Part shown: one piece after another, positions 49,661-56,290 of the stretch | How the letters are laid out: each line of letters opens with the position of its first letter | Numbering within the stretch: position 1 is the stretch's first letter | Assembly: GCA_945889005.1 (NCBI GenBank) | Contig: CAMDBI010000006.1 | Coordinates: forward strand, 1-64,000 | From: Bacteroides fragilis | Lineage (GTDB): Bacteria > Bacteroidota > Bacteroidia > Bacteroidales > DTGW01 | DNA length: 64,000 bases | Direction: 5' to 3' | Made by a program: the position numbers and the translations under genes | The notes under the pieces: model-generated | The model's input: only the letters and a program-made list of their open reading frames with translations | Database searches by the model: none | Told to the model about the DNA's origin: nothing

Positions 49661-50353
49661 ATGGATAATGATTATTTTTATTTCATTCTCAAAAAACCAT
49701 ATAATTCTGCTTTAGGAGTTTGTAGTGATTTGCCTTTGATTCAAAAAATTGAAAAAACAAAATGGCCTAAATTGTATATATTAGATGATAAGAATGAGGG
49801 AGAAGGTCCATTTAATTCATTATATGATTTAAAAAGAAAATCATTGATTTTATCGGTTGTAAAGCTGCAAAAACATAGACAACGTATTCTAAAATCCAAC
49901 AATATAATTGAAATCAAAAGTTTAATATATTCAGAAGTAGATAAGACATATTCAAAAAGTTTTATGGATGGGTTTTCGCATATTACAGTTGGGAAGATTT
50001 CTGATAAAGAACTAAAGGGGGTTCATTTTTTTAATCCAATAACTACAAGAATTGTTGAAAGAATAGATTTTGACATAAATACTCAGGTTTATTCGGCTAA
50101 GATTGAGCAATTTAATAGACAATCAAAAGAATGGATACCTAAGAATGAAATTACGACATTTTTTCCTGATAATTGGTCGTTAAATGAGTTATTTCATGAA
50201 TGTGAGTTTGCTTATAAAAATAAAATTAAAAAAGATGAGCGGACTTTTTATTCTAGAACTAGTAATGGAATTCTTGTTAAATTTATTATTGATAATAACG
50301 AAAAGATTATTACATTTTATCCAATTCTTGAAAAAAGCAATGCACGTTCATAA
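49661..50353 (+). CDS. EndoU-like nuclease domain protein
   Basis: The 230-residue, AT-rich product has a C-terminal half that resembles the bacterial EndoU RNase fold: FSHITVGKISDKELKGVHFF (two His), VYSAKIEQFNRQSKEWIPK, and the hallmark TTFFPDNWSLNELFHECEFA, ending with GILVKFIIDNNEKIITFYPI. The usual GGHH is replaced by KGVHFF, so activity is uncertain. EndoU domains are best known as toxin tips of contact-dependent inhibition proteins. Here there is no signal peptide or delivery domain and no obvious immunity gene. It shares the low GC of the preceding methyltransferase C-terminus. Confidence 0.65.
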   Translation: MDNDYFYFILKKPYNSALGVCSDLPLIQKIEKTKWPKLYILDDKNEGEGPFNSLYDLKRKSLILSVVKLQKHRQRILKSNNIIEIKSLIYSEVDKTYSKSFMDGFSHITVGKISDKELKGVHFFNPITTRIVERIDFDINTQVYSAKIEQFNRQSKEWIPKNEITTFFPDNWSLNELFHECEFAYKNKIKKDERTFYSRTSNGILVKFIIDNNEKIITFYPILEKSNARS

Positions 50354-50517
50354 GCGACATATAATTGGCAGGATGGTTGAGGTTGACAAAATTTATCAAG
50401 CACAATTAATATTTAGTTAACTACCGACCTCTAAAATTTCATTATCAATTATAATATTAAATACTCTTTGGGTAAAGAACTTGAAAGTGAAGATGACGAA
50501 TAAATATTTAATAACCA

Positions 50518-52008
50518 ATGGCAAAAAAAGTAGAAAAGTATAATCCGCGAACATACATGGAATTGTCCATTGAGGAAATGCTTAAAAGCAAGAAAGAACC
50601 TCGTCCCGATGGAAAAGTTCCACCTCAGGTAGGGGCAATATTGCTTTTCCCCGATGGTAAAATTGAAAGGGCTCATCGTGGAGAACTTCGCGATGGCGAC
50701 CATGCCGAATTTACCCTGCTCGAACGTAAACTTGGCGATAAAAAACTCGACGATTGTATTTTATTTACTACCCTCGAACCTTGTGTTGAACGGAACTCGC
50801 CCAAAATAGCTTGTTGCAAACGCACATCAAAAGCCCGAATTAAAACAGTTTATGTCGGTATTACCGACCCTGACTATACTGTCGATGGCAAGGGTATTAA
50901 ACACCTCGAAGACCACGGCGTAGAAATTATTATGTTCGACCGCGACCTTCAGAAACGAATCGAAGACGAAAATAAAGATTTCATTAGGCAAGCCAACGAA
51001 CGCAAACAAAAGAAAACAGAAGACGATTTTTCTATTCCTTACGAAAAACCACTTAAAAATGCCGATTTAAGTAAACTCTCTGATGAGGCTTTGCAGAAAT
51101 TTATTTCCGAATCGAAACTAAAATACAATGTGTCCGATGCTGAATTTCATGAATATCTCGAAGATGTCGGCGTTATTCAGTTCGATACTGCCGATAAAAT
51201 ATATAGACCAAACAGCTTTGGTATTTTACTTTTTGGTAAAAATCCGCGGAGCATTTTCAAACAGTCAGCTTTAATGGCTTCGGTCGAATATGGGAATAAT
51301 AAAATTGAGCCGCAGACATTTGACCAACCACTTGTTTTAATTCCCGATTTGGTTGAACAATGGCTTTTTAAGGTATTGCCATTAAACAAAGATACTTCTT
51401 CATTCAAACGTAAAGATATTGCTGAATTTCCCGTAAAGGTACTTCGCGAAGCTATAATTAATGCCATTGTTCATAGAGATTATACCCTCGAAGGGATAAA
51501 ATCGTCAATCGAAATCTATGACAATAAAATAATTGTTAATAGCCCAGGTGCTCTGGCACCTTCAATTTCAATTTCTCAGCTTAATTCGTTCAGGGCTCCT
51601 TCAATAAGTAGAAATCCTATAATCACATACGTTTTTAGTTTAATGAATTATGTCGAAGAAAAAGGCTTTGGTATGAGAATCTTACGTTCGTTACAAGAAG
51701 AATATGGTTTACCATTGCCCGAATACACATACAACGACCCCTATTTGTCTTTAAGTTTCCCGCGAAATATGAATGCTGTTGCTGATGTTTATAATAACGA
51801 AGCTATTAAAGAACTAAATGACGAAGAACTTAGAGGTTTTGAATATGTTAAACTTAAAGTTGAAATTAGTAAAAAAGAATATGCCGCTCATTTTGGGTTT
51901 GATGATAAAAAAGCATTACGCCATTTAGCTAAAATGAAAGAACTAGGTCTTATTAAAGATAATGGTGAAGCTCCTAACTCCCCTAATTATAAATATGTGG
52001 TAGCTTAA
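50518..52008 (+). CDS. Deaminase-RecG-like ATP-binding fusion protein
   Basis: The 496-residue protein joins two modules. Residues about 35-150 form a zinc-dependent nucleoside/RibD-type deaminase domain: HAEFTLLERKLG gives the His and catalytic Glu (about 62-64), and TTLEPCVERNSPKIACCKR gives the Cys ligands. Residues about 220-410 resemble the ATP-binding domain of divergent AAA_4/RecG-related regulators (VLREAIINAIVHRDYTLEG near 306). A winged-helix-like tail follows (KKEYAAHFGFDDKKALRHLA). Codon use is host-like, unlike the AT-rich genes before it. Neither a substrate nor a target can be stated; the neighbourhood suggests defence or regulation. Confidence 0.75.
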   Translation: MAKKVEKYNPRTYMELSIEEMLKSKKEPRPDGKVPPQVGAILLFPDGKIERAHRGELRDGDHAEFTLLERKLGDKKLDDCILFTTLEPCVERNSPKIACCKRTSKARIKTVYVGITDPDYTVDGKGIKHLEDHGVEIIMFDRDLQKRIEDENKDFIRQANERKQKKTEDDFSIPYEKPLKNADLSKLSDEALQKFISESKLKYNVSDAEFHEYLEDVGVIQFDTADKIYRPNSFGILLFGKNPRSIFKQSALMASVEYGNNKIEPQTFDQPLVLIPDLVEQWLFKVLPLNKDTSSFKRKDIAEFPVKVLREAIINAIVHRDYTLEGIKSSIEIYDNKIIVNSPGALAPSISISQLNSFRAPSISRNPIITYVFSLMNYVEEKGFGMRILRSLQEEYGLPLPEYTYNDPYLSLSFPRNMNAVADVYNNEAIKELNDEELRGFEYVKLKVEISKKEYAAHFGFDDKKALRHLAKMKELGLIKDNGEAPNSPNYKYVVA

Positions 52009-52369
52009 ATTATTGAACTTGGACAATAAGTTGGACATAGTGTCCAAGCTAAAGTTCTTTATAGAGGTAAAAAAGATGCACTTGGTCATACACTTGGTCA
52101 ACTTGTCCAAGTAGCAAATAATAAATTAAATCTGATATTTAAGTAATTATAGACATAAAAGTACACTGCATGGACATTCACACGGTCATTTTGTCCATGC
52201 TCATAATATTGATGCTATTAATTGCGATTGACTTGGACATAATAACTCAATTATTTACATTACAATCGATTAGGAAGTTTTTTAGTAGTTGAAAATATTC
52301 TACATAAAAGTGATTAAAATCTAAAATTGTCAATATATAAATGATTACAATAATGTTATCGTGTTAATT
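52009..52369. other. Intergenic region with TGGACA/TGTCCA palindromes
   Basis: A 361-bp stretch after the deaminase fusion gene. It contains at least two inverted repeats, TTGGACA-TAG-TGTCCAA (52031-52047) and GCATGGACA...TGTCCATGC (52168-52200), and further TTGG(A/T)CA copies. Read in the frame of the upstream gene beyond its stop, it gives a Gly-His/Gln-Leu-Val-Gln repeat-like string interrupted by stops, so it may be a decayed C-terminal tail. No other gene is seen. Confidence 0.5.
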
Positions 52370-52546
52370 ATGAAAAAAAGCTATGCAATTCTAACCGATG
52401 AGGAATTAAAGGAACTTACTGAAGTAGAAAAAGCCCATTACAAGGCTTATATTAGGAAAAACGTTCCTGTCGAGGATTTTCTAATTGAAAAGATGAGCGA
52501 ACACGCATTGAAAAAAGCGATTGAAAAGCAATCGGAAAAAAAATGA
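52370..52546 (+). CDS. Small hypothetical protein
   Basis: A 58-residue, charged, helical protein (ATG at 52370). It reads ILTDEELKELTEVEKAHYKA at the start and ends with a Lys/Glu-rich helix. Not recognised. It stands alone in an AT-rich stretch; coding status is uncertain. Confidence 0.4.
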   Translation: MKKSYAILTDEELKELTEVEKAHYKAYIRKNVPVEDFLIEKMSEHALKKAIEKQSEKK

Positions 52547-52686
52547 ATGAAATAAGTAGCAAATCCATTGTTATTGTTATCTTTATAGTTAATTTATCTG
52601 TTATTTATCTATGTTTATTTAACATTATTTTAATAGAAATTATTAACTTTTATGCGTAACTTTCGTTCTATATACATAACTTTTTT

Positions 52687-52694
52687 TAGTTTTG
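52687..52694 (+). promoter_or_regulatory. Promoter -7 box of the HEPN pair
   Basis: TAGTTTTG fits TAnnTTTG and lies 43 bases before the first ATG of the pair. Confidence 0.4.
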
Positions 52695-52737
52695 TCAACT
52701 CAATATCAAATTTATTCATATTTAACTATATAAGAAC

Positions 52738-53211
52738 ATGTCAAAAGTAGTAGCAGAAGAAACAGATATTTTTGCATCCAAAGCTGCCGACTTCTGGTTT
52801 GACCACCTTATTGAAAAAATTAGAGAAGACCAGGTATTGTTAAAAACAGGTATTGCGCCAAAAGAAAAGGAAGTTTTGTATAGTGCTTTTATTCAGGGCA
52901 ATATAGACCAATTGATTTCACGTAATCGTGAAGACACTACACAATATTTTATTTCTAAATTATTGTTCGAATATCTGGCCGAAGTAAAATCTCAAAATAT
53001 TGATTCCTCAAATTTAGCTTTTGACCATTCTAATTCAAAGGTTTTGGTTTGGGCTGTGGTTGATGAAGAATCCATTGAAGATAAATTAATTCTCACTCAA
53101 GCTAAAATCAATGCCAAATACTCTTCACAAGGGTTTTATATATCTACTTCTATTGTTGATAAGGACGACAATTTAATTATGCCTAATCACTATAGAAAAC
53201 TCGTATCGTAG
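52738..53211 (+). CDS. Hypothetical partner of a HEPN-like protein
   Basis: A 157-residue protein not assigned to a family. The N-terminal half is helical (FASKAADFWFDHLIEKIRED); the C-terminal half looks alpha/beta (SKVLVWAVVDEESIEDKLIL, then GFYISTSIVDKDDNLIMPNH). One base separates its stop from the ATG of the HEPN-like gene, so both are translated from one transcript. By position it could be an antitoxin or substrate-recognition partner. Confidence 0.7.
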   Translation: MSKVVAEETDIFASKAADFWFDHLIEKIREDQVLLKTGIAPKEKEVLYSAFIQGNIDQLISRNREDTTQYFISKLLFEYLAEVKSQNIDSSNLAFDHSNSKVLVWAVVDEESIEDKLILTQAKINAKYSSQGFYISTSIVDKDDNLIMPNHYRKLVS

Positions 53212-53212
53212 A

Positions 53213-53695
53213 ATGGCTTCTTATAATTCTCACATTACACAGGCTAATAAAAATTTAACTTTTTTACAGCAAATTTCACATACCGAAAACTATGAATGGC
53301 AAGTAACAGTGTGCTTTTATGTTGCAGTTCACTTAATTAATGCGCATATTGCCCAAAAAGCAAATCTTCACTATCGTACCCATAATCAGGTTGAACATGC
53401 TATCAATCCTCATAACGTTTTATCGGTTTCTAAACTAACAGAACCAGACTTCCTAGCATACAGCAAATTACACAATCTTTCACGCAGAGCAAGGTATCTA
53501 ATCCATGACGATATGGATAATCTTACATCAACTGAATGCTTCACTTACAGTAAACATCTTGCTAAATCATTAAAAAACCTAGATATTCTTCTTTCTTTCT
53601 TTGAAAATTCTTATTCGCTTAGTTTTGATACTACCGAGGTGAAATGCATTGATTTAAAAGGAAAATTTTCTTCAAAATATTTTAAAATAGTCTAA
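53213..53695 (+). CDS. HEPN-like protein
   Basis: A 160-residue helical protein with the layout of a HEPN domain: WQVTVCFYVAVHLINAHIAQ helix, a THNQVEHAINPHN loop and the candidate catalytic motif RARYLIHDD (R-x5-H). HEPN proteins are often metal-independent RNases in toxin-antitoxin and defence systems. The cotranscribed upstream gene is unknown. The motif spacing is within the known Rx4-6H range but the assignment is by pattern only. Confidence 0.6.
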   Translation: MASYNSHITQANKNLTFLQQISHTENYEWQVTVCFYVAVHLINAHIAQKANLHYRTHNQVEHAINPHNVLSVSKLTEPDFLAYSKLHNLSRRARYLIHDDMDNLTSTECFTYSKHLAKSLKNLDILLSFFENSYSLSFDTTEVKCIDLKGKFSSKYFKIV

Positions 53696-53842
53696 ATTTC
53701 TTTACCCTCAAATAAGAAAACACAATTCACGCAAAAGCGTTCTGCCGCAACCCAAACATTTTGTAGCATTAGTAAGTACTTTTTATGAGATCGATAAACT
53801 GTCTTTTTCTTTTCAAAAGCAACATTTATTATTCTTTATAGT

Positions 53843-53948
53843 ATTACTAATGAAACAAATATTTGATATTTGCTTATGAAAAGAAAAAAGAATTGTTACA
53901 TAAGTTTTGTACCTTTGTGTAAAATACAGAATCCATGAAAGCGGTTAA
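53843..53948 (+). repeat. P repeat, copy A: promoter segment of mntA-hepT
   Basis: A 106-bp segment, differing by only four bases from 54801-54906. It contains a strong TACCTTTG promoter box (53910-53917) and ends with ATGAAAGCGGTTAA, the first codons of an antitoxin frame. In this copy that frame stops after 15 codons (53935-53982) and mntA begins inside it at 53966. Confidence 0.9.
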
Positions 53949-53965
53949 TCATCAAAATTATTACA

Positions 53966-54271
53966 ATGCTATACAAGAATGATATTTTGAAATACTTAAC
54001 GGACAACAAAGATTATTTCAAGGATAAATTTTATGTTGATAAAATAGGCTTGGCAGGCTCTTTTGCCCGTGGCGATTTTAACAATGATAGCGACATTGAC
54101 TTAGTTGTTTACTTCTTGCCCGAGGCTGTTAATCATCGTATTTTCAGGCTGTATATTAACTTACAAGAAACAATTTCAAATTATTTTAACAAAAAGGTCG
54201 ACATTATTGCAAATGGAAAAGTATTGCCTGCATTTAAAGAGATAATTGAAAAAGAAACCATTTATGTTTAA
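53966..54271 (+). CDS. mntA: MntA-type minimal nucleotidyltransferase antitoxin
   Basis: The 101-residue protein has the nucleotidyltransferase motif GSFARGDFNNDSDIDLVVYF (GSx10DxD) and a later Asp in KKVDIIANG, as in MntA. MntA antitoxins adenylylate the HepT toxin on a Tyr next to its active site. It overlaps hepT by 8 bp. The gene lies between P copy A and R copy 1. Confidence 0.9.
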   Translation: MLYKNDILKYLTDNKDYFKDKFYVDKIGLAGSFARGDFNNDSDIDLVVYFLPEAVNHRIFRLYINLQETISNYFNKKVDIIANGKVLPAFKEIIEKETIYV

Positions 54272-54614
54272 AAAAGACGATATAGCCAATCTTAACAACA
54301 TTATTTGGGCAATACAAAGGATAGAAAAAAGCATTTCAGGTATAAAATCTGTAGAAGAGTTAGTTGTACTCGAAGAAAAATTTGATTCAATCGTTGTAAT
54401 GCTAATGAATATTGGGGAGTCTGCTTACAACTTAAGTGAGGAACTCAAATACAAAAATAGCGATGTTGATTGGAATGGAATGTACAAAATGAGGAACATT
54501 ATAACACACTCATATCATAGCTTAGATGAAACAATAGTTTGGGATATTATACTAAACGAGCTGCCCGAAGATAAAATAGCTGTTGAAAAATTATTACAAA
54601 AGATGATGAATTAA
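54264..54614 (+). CDS. hepT: HepT-like HEPN toxin (DUF86)
   Basis: The 116-residue helical protein has the RX4HXY motif as RNIITHSY (in KMRNIITHSYHSLDE), the RNase active site with the Tyr that MntA modifies. The ATG at 54264 is preferred over an in-frame TTG at 54246. The pair matches the MntA-HepT (type VII) toxin-antitoxin design in order, size and motifs. Confidence 0.9.
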   Translation: MFKKDDIANLNNIIWAIQRIEKSISGIKSVEELVVLEEKFDSIVVMLMNIGESAYNLSEELKYKNSDVDWNGMYKMRNIITHSYHSLDETIVWDIILNELPEDKIAVEKLLQKMMN

Positions 54615-54642
54615 TAAAGCAATATCATGAAAATTTAAAAAA

Positions 54643-54800
54643 TTGCCCAATTCAGGCCCCAAAAATATAAGTAGCGCTGTATCGATTTGAATATTCCCTT
54701 CCACCCTTTTAAAGGTACAGGTCATATTGTTATATTTTCCCCATTTGCCTGTGGCACATGTCGCTCACTTCACTTCATATCGCTTCGGGGCTTCATTGCA
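54643..54800 (+). repeat. R repeat, copy 1
   Basis: A 158-bp non-coding segment behind hepT that is similar (about 80 percent by eye, with small indels) to 55391-55549. Shared blocks include TTGCCCAATTCAG at the start, AAAGGTACAGGTCATATTGT, and at the end TGTGGCACATGTCGCTCACT followed by GCTTCGGGGCTTCATTGCA. P copy B starts at the very next base. Confidence 0.88.
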
Positions 54801-54906
54801 ATTACTAATGAAACAAATATTTGATATTTGCTTATGAAAAGAAAAAAGAATTGTTATATAAGTTTTGTACCTTTGTGTAAAATATTGAAACCATGAAAGC
54901 GGTTAA
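54801..54906 (+). repeat. P repeat, copy B: promoter segment of the antitoxin-ParE pair
   Basis: A 106-bp segment with 102 of 106 bases identical to 53843-53948. The promoter box TACCTTTG lies at 54868-54875. It includes the ATG and first codons (MKAV) of the downstream antitoxin. Confidence 0.9.
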
Positions 54907-55072
54907 ACATACAACAGAAACAGGCAGACGCAACTGGGCTATACCCAATCAGACAGTTTCGCACGAGGAGTTTATGGCTTCTATTAGAAAAGCCGAAGAA
55001 GGTCCATTTATGACAATTGATGAGTTTAAAGAACGTTTTAATAAATGGAAAAACGAAAAATACCCGTTGTAA
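54893..55072 (+). CDS. Putative antitoxin of a ParE pair
   Basis: A 59-residue protein, too short for most ORF lists. It starts in P copy B (MKAVKHTTETGRRNWAIPNQ) and ends with an acidic helix (EEGPFMTIDEFKERFNKWKN), as do antitoxins that wrap RelE/ParE toxins. It overlaps the toxin gene by 28 bp, a strong sign of coupling. Family not recognised. Confidence 0.75.
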   Translation: MKAVKHTTETGRRNWAIPNQTVSHEEFMASIRKAEEGPFMTIDEFKERFNKWKNEKYPL

Positions 55073-55377
55073 AATCGGAAGTCTATTACTACGATGTTCA
55101 AAATATATTTGATTATGGAGTAGAGGTTTTTGGGTATCATGCTGCAGATGCTTTTGTAGAAGATTTGATATCCAAAGTTGAGAGCTTAGCATTTCAATAT
55201 GAACTTTATCCGGAATGTAGGCATATAACTACCAAAAATCGAATTTACAGAAACATAATTTTAGCTTCATATCTTATTATTTATAGAATTACACCTAATA
55301 AAATAGAAGTATTAAGGGCAATAAGTGGAAGAATGTCCGTTTCAAAAATTAAAGCTGTAAGAAGTATAAAATTGTAG
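55045..55377 (+). CDS. RelE/ParE-family toxin
   Basis: The 110-residue protein has the ParE pattern: YYYDVQNIFDYGVEVFGYHA in the first helix, a middle YELYPECRHITTKNRIYRNI block and strands SYLIIYRITPNKIEVLRAIS. Located between the overlapping antitoxin gene and R copy 2. Confidence 0.85.
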   Translation: MEKRKIPVVKSEVYYYDVQNIFDYGVEVFGYHAADAFVEDLISKVESLAFQYELYPECRHITTKNRIYRNIILASYLIIYRITPNKIEVLRAISGRMSVSKIKAVRSIKL

Positions 55378-55390
55378 ATTTTACAATACT

Positions 55391-55549
55391 TTGCCCAATT
55401 CAGCCCCCAAAAAATATATGTATATCTGTATCGTTTAAATTTTCCCACCCACCCTTTCAAAGGTACAGGTCATATTGTTTAAAAGCTTTCCATTTTCCTG
55501 TGGCACATGTCGCTCACTTCACTTCATATTGCTTCGGGGCTTCATTGCA
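55391..55549 (+). repeat. R repeat, copy 2
   Basis: The second copy of the ~158-bp segment, directly after the ParE toxin gene. It ends with GCTTCGGGGCTTCATTGCA like copy 1, but is not followed by another P segment; instead the hip module begins about 100 bp later. Confidence 0.88.
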
Positions 55550-55651
55550 TTTCAACACCCTTCGCTTTATTCCGTTCATTGACCTCCAAGAGCCTCTGCA
55601 ACACACAGCAAAAGTAACGCTTTCACTTCAAAAACCGTTCAATCGTTTTTA

Positions 55652-55665
55652 CACCCGATAGGGTG
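55652..55665 (+). promoter_or_regulatory. hip operator 1
   Basis: CACCCGATAGGGTG, an imperfect form of the palindrome TACCCGAWAGGGTA. Exactly 40 bp before operator 2. Confidence 0.7.
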
Positions 55666-55691
55666 CAAATTTGAAATTAAAAAATATTTAA

Positions 55692-55705
55692 TACCCGATA
55701 AGGTA
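55692..55705 (+). promoter_or_regulatory. hip operator 2
   Basis: TACCCGATAAGGTA, covering the expected -33 region of the hipB promoter. Exactly 40 bp before operator 3. Confidence 0.7.
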
Positions 55706-55723
55706 TAAATATTAAATATTCAC

Positions 55724-55731
55724 TATATTTG
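55724..55731 (+). promoter_or_regulatory. Promoter -7 box of hipBST
   Basis: TATATTTG fits TAnnTTTG. It abuts operator 3, so a bound repressor should block initiation. The predicted leader before the hipB ATG is only about a dozen bases. Confidence 0.6.
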
Positions 55732-55745
55732 TACCCGAAAGGGTA
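55732..55745 (+). promoter_or_regulatory. hip operator 3
   Basis: TACCCGAAAGGGTA, a near-perfect palindrome lying over the predicted transcription start, 4 bp before the hipB ATG. Confidence 0.75.
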
Positions 55746-55749
55746 TATT

Positions 55750-55971
55750 ATGAAACTTGATGAATTTGTAAAAGACAAAAGACGAAAAGCAAACCTGACA
55801 CAACCAGAACTAGCCGAAAAAGCTGGAGTTGGGTTGCGTTTTATGCGTGAATTGGAGCAAGGAAAGGAAACGTTACGCATGGATAAAGTCAATCAGGTAT
55901 TGAGACTATTTGGCCATGAACTTCAAGCTGTTCAAATAAACCGAGATATAGAATTAAATGAGAAAGGCTGA
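55750..55971 (+). CDS. hipB: HipB-like HTH repressor/antitoxin
   Basis: A 73-residue single-domain XRE-type helix-turn-helix protein (RRKANLTQPELAEKAGVGLR then FMRELEQGKETLRMDKV). The ATG at 55750 is chosen because it follows operator 3; an upstream in-frame start would lie in the operator. It overlaps hipS by 14 bp. It should bind the three upstream palindromes and repress the operon. Confidence 0.88.
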   Translation: MKLDEFVKDKRRKANLTQPELAEKAGVGLRFMRELEQGKETLRMDKVNQVLRLFGHELQAVQINRDIELNEKG

Positions 55972-56290
55972 AATTAAAATACATAATTTTCGAGCTGGTT
56001 GGCTTTTACAAGATGAGAATGGGTATAGCTTTCAATATGAAACAGATTATCTAAAATCAAATTCTCCTGTTCCGGTCAGTTTAACTTTACCATTACAAGA
56101 AAAAGCTTTTGAATCGAAGGTCTTATTCGCTTTTTTTGATGGTCTAATTCCAGAAGGTTGGTTATTAGATATTGCTGAAAATAATTGGAAGTTAAACCCT
56201 CGAGATCGCATGGGTTTGTTATTGGCATGTTGCAAAGATTGTATCGGGGCAGTAAGTGTAATTCCGAATTACGAGGAGGATAATCAATGA
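55958..56290 (+). CDS. hipS: HipS-like protein (HipA N-subdomain)
   Basis: A 110-residue protein equal to the N-terminal subdomain of HipA: FRAGWLLQDENGYSFQYETD, then PVPVSLTLPLQEKAFESKVL and FFDGLIPEGWLLDIAENNW. In tripartite HipBST systems the separate HipS acts as the antitoxin that neutralises HipT. It overlaps hipT by four bases (ATGA). Confidence 0.88.
   Translation: MRKAEIKIHNFRAGWLLQDENGYSFQYETDYLKSNSPVPVSLTLPLQEKAFESKVLFAFFDGLIPEGWLLDIAENNWKLNPRDRMGLLLACCKDCIGAVSVIPNYEEDNQ

Noticed and set aside
54643-55549. R repeats as integron attC sites
   Set aside because: I looked for GTTRRRY/RYYYAAC core sites and the typical imperfect palindrome and did not see them; no integrase is in the window. 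The cassette-like layout is reported without that claim.
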